Below, in pieces: positions 36,472 through 45,094 of a stretch of DNA of 64,000 nt. This stretch comes from DASSQJ01 sp963726295 (lineage in GTDB: Bacteria > Actinomycetota > Actinomycetes > Actinomycetales > Dermatophilaceae). Every line of letters begins with the position of its first letter. The first letter of the stretch is position 1. The notes beneath the pieces were generated by a model. That model did no database searches, was not told where the DNA came from, and saw only the letters and a list, made by a program, of their open reading frames with translations. Where the stretch lies: the NCBI GenBank assembly GCA_963726295.1, contig CAVSBW010000012.1:434001-498000 (forward strand), read 5' to 3'. The position numbers and the translations under genes were made by a program.

Positions 36472-37367
36472 GAGTCGCTCTCCGAGGTGCTGGTGGACGT
36501 TGGCGTCGGGGTGGCCGTGCCAGTATCGCTGCTGGTGGCGTAGCGGGTGGTGAGGCGCACCCCGGCGGGCACGGTGACGTCGTCGAGGACCTCGGTGTCC
36601 GAGCGCACACCGAAGCTGGAGTTCAGGGTGGACAGGTAGGTGCCGCCGGCGCCGTCCGCGAACGCAGCGGGGAGCTCACGCGGGTCGCCGATGGCCCTGA
36701 CCACGTAGGGGCGGGTCAGGGGACGGAAGTTGACGATGATCGCCGAGCCTGCGAAGCGGATGGTGGAGACGGAGGTGAGGCGGATGTCGTTGACGCTCAC
36801 GGCCTCGGCGCCGGCCTCCCAGAGCGAGTTGACGACGTACTGCAGGTCACGCGAGGTGACGCGGCCCGGGTCGGCCTGGTCGGTCGATGAGGGGTCCTCG
36901 GCGCCGTTGTTCGGCGCGTCGTCGAGGGTCAGCACCAGCCCCGGACCGTGCATGGGAAGGGCGCCCACGGCGACGGCGAGGTCGCGGCTGCGCTGGGCCT
37001 CCCCCTGCGTGGCGAGCTCCGCGGACTCGAGCGAGGTCACCTCCGACTGCAGCGTCTGCGCCTGCGCGGAGAGCCGGTCGACCTCCGCCTGCCGACCCTC
37101 GATCCGCGTGATCAGGTCCGCGCGGGCCTCCGACCGGGGCGAGTCGGCGGTGGTGAGGTTGTACGCGGAGATGCCCACGACCAGGCCGATGACCAGCGTC
37201 GCGGCGACGAGGAGCGGTGAGCGCAGCGACGTCGACGAGGGCTGGCCGGCCGCCTCCCGCCGCTCGGCCGCGGCGGCGTAGCCGGGGTCGAGCGGACGGC
37301 GCAGCATCGTCGTGATGAGCGTCATCGAGGCGTCGGGCGCCCGCTCCGGTGCCGGCCGTCGGCTCAT
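36468..37367 (-). CDS. DUF881 family protein (Rv1823-like)
   Basis: 299 aa. After ~55 basic residues comes the membrane helix LLVAATLVIGLVVGISAYNL, a coiled coil (ARADLITRIEGRQAEVDRLSAQAQTLQSEV) and the DUF881 core (LPMHGPGLVLTLDDAP, LQYVVNSLWEAGAEAVSVNDIRL, FRPLTRPYVVRAIGDPRELPAAF). The Ser/Thr-rich tail is low complexity. It is longer than its paralogue because of the N-terminal segment. ATG 37367 overlaps the pgsA stop. The cluster order pgsA-DUF881-sbp-DUF881-gcvH equals Rv1822-Rv1826. Confidence 0.88.
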   Translation of the reverse strand: MSRRPAPERAPDASMTLITTMLRRPLDPGYAAAAERREAAGQPSSTSLRSPLLVAATLVIGLVVGISAYNLTTADSPRSEARADLITRIEGRQAEVDRLSAQAQTLQSEVTSLESAELATQGEAQRSRDLAVAVGALPMHGPGLVLTLDDAPNNGAEDPSSTDQADPGRVTSRDLQYVVNSLWEAGAEAVSVNDIRLTSVSTIRFAGSAIIVNFRPLTRPYVVRAIGDPRELPAAFADGAGGTYLSTLNSSFGVRSDTEVLDDVTVPAGVRLTTRYATSSDTGTATPTPTSTSTSESDS

Positions 37368-37960
37368 GCCGGTACCGCCCGCGGTGTCGCGAGGAGCCGC
37401 CGCAGCTGGATGGCGTAGAGCACCCCCGAGAGCCAGTACAGCGCCACGCCCCACCACGCGAAGCCCCAGGCGATCGGCTCGGCCACTCGCGCGGCCGTGC
37501 CGTCGCCGTCGCCGAGCAGCAGCAGCGGGAAGGCGTACAGCAGGTTGAAGGTGGCCGCCTTGCCGGCGAAGTGCACGGGCAGGCCGAGCCAGCCGTGGCG
37601 CTTGGCGACGAGCACGACGACCGCCATGAACGCCTCACGGGCGAGGAGGACGACGACGAGCCACCACGGGACGATGTCGCGCCAGGCGAGGCCGAAGAGG
37701 GTCGAGGCGATGTAGAGCCGGTCGGCCACCGGGTCCAGCAGCTGGCCGAGGCGGGACTCCAGCCCGTAGCGGCGGGCGATCTTGCCGTCCAGCCAGTCGG
37801 TGATGCCCGAGGCGGCGAGCAGCACGAGGGCGAGGGCGTCGTGCTCGGTGAGCACCGCCCACAGGAACACCGGGACCCCGACGAGCCGCAGCGAGGAGAG
37901 CACGTTGGGCACGGTGAGCACGTCACTGCTCACCGCGGACGCCTCCCGTTCCTCCGGCAT
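37364..37960 (-). CDS. pgsA2: CDP-alcohol phosphatidyltransferase (PgsA2-like)
   Basis: 198 aa with four to six membrane helices. The CDP-alcohol motif is DGKIARRYGLESRLGQLLDPVADR (DGxxAR-x8-G-x3-D-x3-D, with D-D metal ligands), so it transfers a phosphatidyl group from CDP-diacylglycerol to an alcohol. It lies in the position of pgsA2 (Rv1822). Whether it makes phosphatidylglycerophosphate, cardiolipin or another lipid is unclear. ATG 37960 lies six bases after TACGAT, so this promoter drives the pgsA-DUF881-sbp-DUF881-gcvH operon as a leaderless mRNA. Its divergent neighbour malY also has a leaderless start. Confidence 0.9.
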   Translation of the reverse strand: MPEEREASAVSSDVLTVPNVLSSLRLVGVPVFLWAVLTEHDALALVLLAASGITDWLDGKIARRYGLESRLGQLLDPVADRLYIASTLFGLAWRDIVPWWLVVVLLAREAFMAVVVLVAKRHGWLGLPVHFAGKAATFNLLYAFPLLLLGDGDGTAARVAEPIAWGFAWWGVALYWLSGVLYAIQLRRLLATPRAVPA

Positions 37961-38029
37961 GGGTGAATCGTAGGTGGTGGCACGGCCGGTCCCTCGGACC
38001 GCCCCGGTCGCTCGACCTAGGGTTTACGG

Positions 38030-39181
38030 GTGGACACACCGATCCTTGGGGCCGGAGAGCCCGAGCTGCGACGCGACCGGACCAGCGTGAAGTGGGTGGC
38101 CTACCCGCCCGACGTGCTCCCCCTCTGGGTCGCCGAGATGGACGCCGCCCCGTGCCCGGCCGTAGTCCGGGCCGTCACCGATGCCGTGCAGCGGGGCGAC
38201 ACCGGGTACGGCTGGGCACCGCGCTACGCCGCCTCCGTGGCCCGCTACGCCCGCGACACGTGGGGGTGGGAGCTCGACCCGTCGGCCGGCCGGGTGGTCA
38301 CCGACGTCATGATCGGGGCCTTCGAGGTCATCCGGCTGCTCACCGACGAGGGCGGTCCCGTGGTGGTCTCGCCCCCCGTCTACGACAGCTTCTTCGGGTT
38401 CGTCGAGGCGGTGGGGCGGCGCCGCGTGGATGCACCCCTGACCCCGGAGGGCCGGCTCGACCCGGACGCCCTGGAGGCGGCGTTCCGCGAGGCGACCGCG
38501 CGCGGTGAGCACGCGGTGTACCTGTTGTGCAACCCGCAGAACCCCACGGGCACCCTGCATCGCCGTGAGGAGCTGGAGGTGCTCGCGGCGCTGGCGGCCG
38601 AGCACGGGGTGCGGGTGGTGTCCGACGAGATCCACGCGCCCCTCGTGCTGCCGGGCTCTCCGGCATTCACGCCGTTCCTCACGGTGGCCGGGGGCGAGCG
38701 GGGGTTCGCCGTCTTCTCCCCCTCGAAGGGCTGGAACCTCGCCGGCCTCAAGACCGCCCTCGTCGTCGCCGGCGACGCCGCCCGTGCCGACCTCGAGCGG
38801 CTGCACCACGTGCACACGCACGGCTCGTCCCACATCGGCGCCATCGCCCACGTCGCGGCGCTCGACGAGGGACGCGAGTGGCTGGCCCGGCTGCGCGAGG
38901 AGCTCTCCGGCAACCTCGACCTGCTCGGGCGGCTGTTCGCCGAGCACCTTTCCGAGGTGCACTGGCAAAGGCCGGAGGCGACCTACCTCGCCTGGCTGGA
39001 CTGCCGCGACCTCGGACTCGGCGACGACCCGGCGGCCGAGCTCCGGCGCCGTGGTCGGGTGGCACTGGGCTCGGGGCCCCGCTACGACCCCGAGAACGGG
39101 CAGGGATTCGTCCGGCTCAACATCGCGACCTCCCCGGCCGTGCTCGAGGAGGCCGTCCGGCGGATGGCGGGCGTGGTCTGA
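38030..39181 (+). CDS. MalY/PatB family aminotransferase (cystathionine beta-lyase type)
   Basis: 383 aa PLP enzyme of fold type I. VKWVAYPPDVLPLWVAEMDAAPCPAV and GDTGYGWAPRYAASVARYARD mark the N-terminus; ILLTDEGGPVVVSPPVYDSFFGFVE and NPQNPTGTLHRREEL continue; the PLP Lys is in FSPSKGWNLAGLK. The family includes C-S lyases such as PatB and the MalY regulator of E. coli. GTG 38030 follows TAGGGT by six bases. It points toward the aldose epimerase gene and is not obviously part of the sugar-oxidation operon, although MalY antagonises MalT in E. coli and a MalT-like regulator lies 9 kb away. Confidence 0.88.
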   Translation: MDTPILGAGEPELRRDRTSVKWVAYPPDVLPLWVAEMDAAPCPAVVRAVTDAVQRGDTGYGWAPRYAASVARYARDTWGWELDPSAGRVVTDVMIGAFEVIRLLTDEGGPVVVSPPVYDSFFGFVEAVGRRRVDAPLTPEGRLDPDALEAAFREATARGEHAVYLLCNPQNPTGTLHRREELEVLAALAAEHGVRVVSDEIHAPLVLPGSPAFTPFLTVAGGERGFAVFSPSKGWNLAGLKTALVVAGDAARADLERLHHVHTHGSSHIGAIAHVAALDEGREWLARLREELSGNLDLLGRLFAEHLSEVHWQRPEATYLAWLDCRDLGLGDDPAAELRRRGRVALGSGPRYDPENGQGFVRLNIATSPAVLEEAVRRMAGVV

Positions 39182-39190
39182 GGCGCGGCC

Positions 39191-40129
39191 CTAAGGCTGG
39201 ACGGGGCCCGGTCGGATGCCCCAGGTGCCGCGCCAGGTCTGCCCCGCAGCGAGCTCGACCAGGTCGGTTCCGGTGCGGAGGGCGTCGGGTGGGCAGCTCA
39301 TCGGCTCGACAGCGATCGAGGAGCGGCGCCGACCGGGGCGCTCGACCTCGTCGGCCGTGTAGACCATGAGGTAAGGGAAGGCGTCGTCGACCCACAGCTC
39401 CACCGACCTGCCGTCGGGGTCCTGGAGCCGGGCGACGGCCAGGCCGTCGTTGCGCCGCACCAGGCCGCCGAAGCAGGTGTCGAGCCTCGCGTGCCCGATC
39501 CGGCGGGGCCGTCGGTAGTCCCGGACGGTCCCGTCCACATCGAGCATGGCCGGTTGCTCCACGCCGGCCGGCGACGACAGCGTCGCCGTGGCGGGCACCG
39601 TGAGCAGCAACGTGTCGACGGACTCGGGGCCGAGAACCAGGTAAGGGTGGAAGCCGGCGCCGAACGGCGCGCGCTCGGTGTCGGCGTTGGTGGCCTCCAG
39701 GGAGACGGTCAGACCACCGTCCCCGAGGGCGTACGTGACCGCCAGGCCGAGCCGCCACTCGTAGCCGGGCTGGGGGTACAGCGCACACCCGAGGGTCACC
39801 GAGGCCGTGTCGTGCGCGAGGGTCGACCACTCCAGCCAGCGCACCAGACCGTGGATGGCGTCGTGGCGGCTCGGCTCGTCGAGCGCCGCCTGGCACTCGT
39901 GACCACCGTACCGGTACCGACCGTGGTTGAGCCGGTTCGGCCACGGCGCGAGCACCTGTCCGCGACCGTCGCTCGAGCGGTCGTCGGCGCCGAACCCGTC
40001 AACGACGTCGTGATCGCCGGCGGCGAAGGTGCGCAAGGTCGCGCCCACCTGCGCGATCTCGGCCCGCAGGTCGCCGTGGGCGATGACGAGCTGCTCACCC
40101 GACCGGGGGCGCACGGCGGTCGGGCTCAC
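39191..40129 (-). CDS. Aldose 1-epimerase (galactose mutarotase family)
   Basis: About 312 aa. LVIAHGDLRAEIAQVGATLRTF, VLAPWPNRLNHGRYRYGG (substrate Asn-Arg), IHGLVRWLEW, FGAGFHPYLVLG (catalytic His) and SSIAVEPMSCPPDA (catalytic Glu) match the mutarotase fold. It converts alpha and beta anomers of aldoses. It ends the - strand operon after the GMC oxidoreductase, with only a few bases between, so it may feed the proper anomer to a sugar oxidase. GTG 40129 lies just inside the GMC stop region; GTG 40114 is also possible and neither has a strong ribosome binding site. Confidence 0.88.
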   Translation of the reverse strand: MSPTAVRPRSGEQLVIAHGDLRAEIAQVGATLRTFAAGDHDVVDGFGADDRSSDGRGQVLAPWPNRLNHGRYRYGGHECQAALDEPSRHDAIHGLVRWLEWSTLAHDTASVTLGCALYPQPGYEWRLGLAVTYALGDGGLTVSLEATNADTERAPFGAGFHPYLVLGPESVDTLLLTVPATATLSSPAGVEQPAMLDVDGTVRDYRRPRRIGHARLDTCFGGLVRRNDGLAVARLQDPDGRSVELWVDDAFPYLMVYTADEVERPGRRRSSIAVEPMSCPPDALRTGTDLVELAAGQTWRGTWGIRPGPVQP

Positions 40130-40134
40130 GGCGG

Positions 40135-41682
40135 TCAGCCGAGCCGCGTCAGCAGGTGGTCGCCCACCCGCAGGGCGTTCGCGATCGCCGTCAGGGCAGG
40201 GTTCACCGCCCCGATGCTGGGGAAGAAGCTCGTGTCGACCACGTACAGGTTGTCGACCTCGTGAGCCTTGCAGTCGGCGTCGAGCACCGAGGTCGCCGGG
40301 TCGTCGCCGAAGCGGACGGTCCCCGACTGGTGGGCGCACCCGGCGACCGGGATGTCGTTCTTCATGTAGACGTCGCGCGGGACCAGGTGGTGGGGGTGCA
40401 TGCCCATGTGGTCGAGGTTGTGCTTGACCCTCCGGTACAGCTGCTCGAGCGCCTCGCGGTTGTTGGGCGTGTAGCTCAGCACGACCTCGCCCGCGTCGTT
40501 CAGCGTCACCCGGTTGTCGGGGTCGGGCAGGTCCTCGCTGGAGAGCCAGAAGTCGACGGCGTGCTCGGCCACCTCGCCGAGGGCGAACAGCGGTGCGAGC
40601 TCGGCGATCTTCTTCTCGCCGCGGTACATCGGCGCCGACGACTTGCCGACCATCTGGACGTTGCCCATCGGGTACCCGAAGTCGTCGTCGCCCAGATACC
40701 AGTCGTTGAGGCCGAGGGTCTTCTGGAAGCGCGTGTCATTCTCCTCCTTCGACACCGCGAGGAAGGCCCGGCTGTTGTGGAACATGTAGTTCCGCCCCAC
40801 CTGGTCCGAACCGTTGGCCAGGCCGTTCGGGTGCTTGTCGCCGGCGCTCGCCAGCAGCAGCTTGGCGGAGTTCGCCGCACCGGCCGACACCACGACCACC
40901 GACGCCGAGAACCGCTGCTCGACGCCGTCGACCTCGGCCACGACGGAGGTCACGGTGCGCCCGGTCGCATCGGTCTCGAGACGGCGGACCAGCGTGTTGC
41001 GCAGCAGCGTCACGTTGTCGTACTGCAGGGACGGACGCACCGCGACCACATCGGCATCCGACTTGGCGTGCACGAGGCACGGGAAGCCGTCGCACGTCGC
41101 ACACCGGATGCACGCGCTCGTGGCCGGGTTCGCCTCGTCGAGCATGATGCCGTTGGGGCTGTGGAAGGGGTGCAGCCCGACCCGGCCCAGGTCGTCGAAG
41201 AGCTGCTGGATCCGGGGCTCGTGCGAGATGGGCGGATGGGGGTACGCCGGGCCGGGTGGGTCCGTGGGGTCCTCACCGCGGATGCCGTGCACCTGGTAGA
41301 GGGCCTCGGCCTGGGTGTAGTACGGCTCGAACACGTCGTACCCCACGGGCCATGCCGGTGAGATGCCTCCGTGGTGCCTCAGCTTGCCGAAGTCCTGCTC
41401 GCGCAGGCGGTAGAGCGCCGCGCCGTAGAACTTCGTCGCGCCACCGACGAAGTAGTGCACCTGGGGCTGGAAGGCCTTGCCGGCCTTGTCGTACCAGGTG
41501 TCGGGAGAGACGTAGCGGTTGTCGACGAAGACCGCGGTGGCGTCCCAGTTCTCGATCTCGCGGGGCAGCCAGTCGCCGCGCTCGAGGAGCAGCACCCGCT
41601 TTCCCGACGGGGCCAGCCGGTGCGCGAGGGTTCCCCCACCGGCTCCGGATCCCACGATGATGACGTCGTAGTCGTCGGACAT
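40135..41682 (-). CDS. GMC family FAD-dependent oxidoreductase
   Basis: 515 aa. The FAD-binding motif is DYDVIIVGSGAGGGTLAHRLA at the N-terminus. GGATKFYGAALYRLR and SACIRCATCDGFPCLVHAK (a Cys-rich segment) are notable. The C-terminal GMC part is CAHQSGTVRFGDDPATSVLDADCKAHEVDNLYVVDTSFFPSIGAVNPALTAIANALRVGDH, with the catalytic His in HQSGT. It oxidises an alcohol or sugar, probably with a quinone or other acceptor. It is closer to sorbitol or pyranose dehydrogenase types than to choline dehydrogenase, judged by context. The substrate is inferred from the adjacent aldose epimerase. GGGAG precedes ATG 41682. Confidence 0.88.
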   Translation of the reverse strand: MSDDYDVIIVGSGAGGGTLAHRLAPSGKRVLLLERGDWLPREIENWDATAVFVDNRYVSPDTWYDKAGKAFQPQVHYFVGGATKFYGAALYRLREQDFGKLRHHGGISPAWPVGYDVFEPYYTQAEALYQVHGIRGEDPTDPPGPAYPHPPISHEPRIQQLFDDLGRVGLHPFHSPNGIMLDEANPATSACIRCATCDGFPCLVHAKSDADVVAVRPSLQYDNVTLLRNTLVRRLETDATGRTVTSVVAEVDGVEQRFSASVVVVSAGAANSAKLLLASAGDKHPNGLANGSDQVGRNYMFHNSRAFLAVSKEENDTRFQKTLGLNDWYLGDDDFGYPMGNVQMVGKSSAPMYRGEKKIAELAPLFALGEVAEHAVDFWLSSEDLPDPDNRVTLNDAGEVVLSYTPNNREALEQLYRRVKHNLDHMGMHPHHLVPRDVYMKNDIPVAGCAHQSGTVRFGDDPATSVLDADCKAHEVDNLYVVDTSFFPSIGAVNPALTAIANALRVGDHLLTRLG

Positions 41683-41693
41683 GTCGTTCTCCC

Positions 41694-43049
41694 TCAGGGG
41701 GTTCGGGTGTTGTCGGCGCCGGATGCGGGCCCCGGGTCCAGGACGATGTGCGGGACGTCCTCCCCGTGATCGGCCCACGCGAGCCGCCGCGGGGTCTCCG
41801 ACGCCTCGACGGTGGCGGCGTGGTCGCGTTCGAAGTAGTCCCACGCCCACTCGAGGAAGGCGTCGACCCTGCTGTGCACTCCGCTCAGGAGCGACGCGTG
41901 CACCCCGAGCCAGGCAGCGAACGCGACCGGGCCCTCGACCTGGTGACGGTGCCGGCCGACCTCGGCCACGGCCGCGTTGCGGCCGATCATCGCCATGATC
42001 CCCTTGTCCTTGTACTCGAAGGGCTCCCCGGGCCGGCCCGAGCGCTCACGCAGGATGTTCTCGGCGGCCCAGCGACCGGACTGCTGGGCGACCGACCCGA
42101 GCTGGGGCAACGCCGCGTCGCGCGGGCCGTCTCCCGACGGGATGTTGGCGACGTCACCCACCGCGTAGACGCCGGGAACGCCGGGCACCGACAGGTCGCG
42201 CGCGACGTCGATCCGGCCGCCGCGGCCGACGGTGGGCACGGCTTCCGCCGCGATCGCCGCCGCGGACTCTCCCCCGCCCCACACCACCGTGCGGGTCGCG
42301 ATGGAGGTGCCGTCGTCGAGCTCGACCCCGGTCGGGTGCACGGCCCCGACCCCGACGCCGAGACGCACGTCGGCGCCGGCGCGGGTGAGCCGTTCGAGCG
42401 AGTACTCGTGTGCCGTGCTCGAGAACTGGCCCAGGAGGTTCGGGCCGCGGTCGACGAGCGTGACCCGCCCCGGTGTCTCGAGCCGACCGGTCTCGTGGAG
42501 CGCCCGCATCAGCTCGGCCAGCGCACCGGTGGTCTCGACCCCGGTGGGACCGCCGCCCACGACGACGACGTCGACCAGCCCTGCCGTGGGGGCGTCCTGC
42601 GTGGCCCCGGCCTCCTGGATCAGCTCCTGCAGGTGCAGCCGCAGCCGCTCGGCGTCGGCCACCGAGTAGAGGGGGAAGGCGTGCTCCGCGGCACCGGGCA
42701 CCCCGAAGAAGCTGGGCCGGGCCCCCGCGGCGACGACGAGGTGGGACCCCTCCAGCGTCGTGCCGTCCGCGAGGTCGAGCCGGCGCGCGGCGAGGTCGAT
42801 GCCGGTCACGTCGGCCGTCACGACCTCCACGCTCTCGAGGTCACGGAAGATCGTGCGGTGCGGGCGGGCGATGTCCTCGGCCGGTAGCTGGGAGCTCGCC
42901 ACCTGGTACAGGAGCGGCTGGAACTGGTGGTAGTCGTTGCGGTCGACGAGGGTCACGTCGACCCCGCTGCGGCCCAGCGCCTGCGCGCAGGCCACGCCGG
43001 CCATTCCACCGCCGAGGACGAGGACGCGCTCACCCATGGCTGCCGTCAT
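41694..43049 (-). CDS. ndh: Type II NADH dehydrogenase (NDH-2 family, FAD)
   Basis: 451 aa. VLVLGGGMAGVACAQALG binds FAD, and VVVVGGGPTGVETTGALAEL binds NADH. VDRNDYHQFQPLLYQVASSQLPAEDIA and GVYAVGDVANI are NDH-2 features; the C-terminal YKDKGIMAMIGRNAAVAEVG is typical. NDH-2 passes electrons from NADH to quinone without pumping protons. It probably receives NADH or passes electrons from sugar oxidation, and the cydAB oxidase nearby would oxidise the quinol. ATG 43049 gives 451 aa; ATG 43037 is the alternative. Its start overlaps the end of the 54-aa ORF by about 20 bases. Confidence 0.9.
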   Translation of the reverse strand: MTAAMGERVLVLGGGMAGVACAQALGRSGVDVTLVDRNDYHQFQPLLYQVASSQLPAEDIARPHRTIFRDLESVEVVTADVTGIDLAARRLDLADGTTLEGSHLVVAAGARPSFFGVPGAAEHAFPLYSVADAERLRLHLQELIQEAGATQDAPTAGLVDVVVVGGGPTGVETTGALAELMRALHETGRLETPGRVTLVDRGPNLLGQFSSTAHEYSLERLTRAGADVRLGVGVGAVHPTGVELDDGTSIATRTVVWGGGESAAAIAAEAVPTVGRGGRIDVARDLSVPGVPGVYAVGDVANIPSGDGPRDAALPQLGSVAQQSGRWAAENILRERSGRPGEPFEYKDKGIMAMIGRNAAVAEVGRHRHQVEGPVAFAAWLGVHASLLSGVHSRVDAFLEWAWDYFERDHAATVEASETPRRLAWADHGEDVPHIVLDPGPASGADNTRTP

Positions 43050-43194
43050 CTTTCGCCGCCGCGATGCCGAACACGAGGCCGATCCCCGACGAGGTCACGC
43101 CCGGCGTCTGGGGGCTGGTGAGCGGGCTCCAGCCGAGCCCGTCGAGCCGACCGGGGATGGCGGAGCGCTGCGGAACCGCGACCTGGATCGCCAT
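43030..43194 (-). CDS. Small ORF of 54 aa between the GH15 and NDH-2 genes
   Basis: ATG 43194 follows GGAAGGG six bases upstream, a strong ribosome binding site. The 54-residue product has segments VPQRSAIPGRLDG, SPLTSPQTPGVTS and SGIGLVFGIAAAKDDG. Its TGA lies eight bases inside an alternative NDH-2 start (ATG 43037), an arrangement of translational coupling. No family is recognised. It could be a leader peptide, a small subunit or just a coupling ORF. It is flanked by genes of one operon, so it is transcribed. Confidence 0.5.
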   Translation of the reverse strand: MAIQVAVPQRSAIPGRLDGLGWSPLTSPQTPGVTSSGIGLVFGIAAAKDDGSHG

Positions 43195-43231
43195 GAGCGT
43201 CCCTTCCTGTGGTGGGGCGGGTCCAGCCGAC

Positions 43232-45094
43232 TCAGACGGACAGCTCCTCGCGACGGTCGGCGAGGATAAGGCGGCCGGCCGCCTCGATGAGGGCCAGGTG
43301 CGAGAACGCCTGGGGGAAGTTGCCGAGGTGCCGGGCCCGCTCGACCTCGAACTCCTCCGCGTAGAGCCCGAGCGGGGAGGCGATCCGCAGCAGCCGTTCC
43401 ATCAGGTCGGTAGCCCGCTGCATCTCACCGACGATCGCCAGTGCCGAGACCAGCCAGAACGAGCAGATGAGGAAGGTGCCTTCCTTGCCGGAGAGCCCGT
43501 CCTCGGTCTCGCCGGTCACGTAGCGCAGCACGAAGCCGTTGTCGGTGAGCTCGTCGGCGATGGCGTCGACCGACGCGCGCATCCGCTCGTCGGTGCCGGG
43601 CAGGAAGCCGAAGATCGCCGCGAGGAGCGTCGAGGCGTCGAGCGCGTCGGTGTCGTAGTGCTGTCGCAGCACCCCGCGCTCGCTGACGCCGTGCTCGAGG
43701 ATGTCGGCACGCACCTCTTCGGCGGCAGCGGCCCACGTCTTCTCGAGCTCGGCGTCGTCGCGGATGGCGGCCAGCTTCGCGGCGCGGTCGAGGGCGACCC
43801 AACCCATCAGCTTCGAGGACACGTAGTGCTGGGGCGCGCCGCGTGCTTCCCAGATGCCCTGGTCCGGGTCGCGCCACGAGGCGAGGGCCCCCTCGGCCTG
43901 CGACTTGACCAGCGGCCACAGCCGGCGCGGCAGGTGCTTGCTGCGTCGGGTGTGCAGGAGCAGCGAGTCGAGCACCGCCCCGTAGACGTCGTTCTGGCGC
44001 TGGTCGAAGGCGCCGTTTCCGATGCGGACCGGTTGGGCACCCTCGTAGCCGGAGAGCTCGTCGCGCGTCGACTCGGTCAGGTCACGGCGGCCGTCGATGC
44101 CATACATGATCTGCAGGCCGCCGTCGGGGTTGGGCTCCAGGTCGGCCACGAACTGCATGAACTCGTCGGCCTCCCAATCGAGGTTGAGGAAGTGCAGGGC
44201 CTGCAGGGTGAAGGTGGAGTCGCGCATCCAGGTGTACCGGTAGTCCCAGTTGCGCTCTCCCCCGGGTGTCTCCGGAAGCGAAGTGGTGAGCGCCGCCACG
44301 GTCGCGCCGGTCGGCATGTAGGTGAGTCCCTTGATCGTCAGCGCCGAGCGCTCGACGAGCGGGCGCAGTGGGTGGTCTGGGATCCGGGCGCGAGCCAGCC
44401 AGCTGCGCCAGAAGACGATGGTGTCCTCGATTCGCGACGCCGCGTCGTCGACGTCCGCCGGCCCCGCCAGGTCGTCCGCCCACGACAGTGCCACGTGCAG
44501 CCGCTCCCCCTTCACGAGCCGGTGCCGCCCGCGTACGGAGCTGCCCTCGACACCCAGTGCCAGGTCGGTGCTGAGCCGGAAGGACTGGCCGGCGCCGGAG
44601 GCGTCGGCGAGGTGTCCGTCGTCGTCGACCAGGGTCCAGCTCGCCGGCGACCGGCCGTAGTCGAAGGCCGGCTCGCAGACCAGCTCCACCTCGACCCACC
44701 CGTCGAGGCACTCGACCACCCTGACCAGGACGTGGTCGGCGTCGGCGTCGGACGGTGGCCGGGTGTGGGGCGTGACCAGGTCGGGCCCCCTGCGGCGCGC
44801 CAGCGTCAGGGCGTCGTGCACGAGCAGCCAGCCGCTCGGCGTGTGCCACGTGGTGGTCATGACGTTCGTTCCCGGGACGTAGGACCGGTGCGTGGGGACG
44901 TTGATGCCGTACGGGCCCAGCCGGAAGGAGCCGGCTCCCCGGTCGAGCAGGTTGCCGAAGGCGCTCGGTGAGTCGAACGACGGCAGGCAGAGCCAGTCGA
45001 CCGACCCGTCGGGCGCCACGAGTGCACCGGTGTGACAGTTCGACAGGAAGGCGTAGTCGGCGATCGGCGGGAAGGGTGACGACGACAGACTCAT
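43232..45094 (-). CDS. Glycoside hydrolase family 15 (glucoamylase or trehalase type)
   Basis: About 620 aa. ADYAFLSNCHTGALVAPDGSVDWLCLPSFDSPSAFGNLLD is the standard N-terminus of actinobacterial GH15 enzymes, followed by a beta-rich domain and an (alpha/alpha)6 barrel with NWDYRYTWMRDSTFTLQAL and GIWEARGAPQHYVSSKLMGWVALDRAAKL. These act on alpha-glucans or trehalose; mycobacterial relatives are trehalases. There is no signal peptide, so it is cytoplasmic and more likely acts on trehalose or glycogen-derived sugars. Glucose made here would supply G6PDH and the GMC oxidoreductase. ATG 45094 overlaps the zwf stop. Confidence 0.92.
   Translation of the reverse strand: MSLSSSPFPPIADYAFLSNCHTGALVAPDGSVDWLCLPSFDSPSAFGNLLDRGAGSFRLGPYGINVPTHRSYVPGTNVMTTTWHTPSGWLLVHDALTLARRRGPDLVTPHTRPPSDADADHVLVRVVECLDGWVEVELVCEPAFDYGRSPASWTLVDDDGHLADASGAGQSFRLSTDLALGVEGSSVRGRHRLVKGERLHVALSWADDLAGPADVDDAASRIEDTIVFWRSWLARARIPDHPLRPLVERSALTIKGLTYMPTGATVAALTTSLPETPGGERNWDYRYTWMRDSTFTLQALHFLNLDWEADEFMQFVADLEPNPDGGLQIMYGIDGRRDLTESTRDELSGYEGAQPVRIGNGAFDQRQNDVYGAVLDSLLLHTRRSKHLPRRLWPLVKSQAEGALASWRDPDQGIWEARGAPQHYVSSKLMGWVALDRAAKLAAIRDDAELEKTWAAAAEEVRADILEHGVSERGVLRQHYDTDALDASTLLAAIFGFLPGTDERMRASVDAIADELTDNGFVLRYVTGETEDGLSGKEGTFLICSFWLVSALAIVGEMQRATDLMERLLRIASPLGLYAEEFEVERARHLGNFPQAFSHLALIEAAGRLILADRREELSV

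Noticed and set aside
42473..44971. An 832-codon + strand frame opposite the NDH-2 and GH15 genes
   Set aside because: Shadow of two well-supported - strand genes; composition Arg/Gly/Pro-rich.
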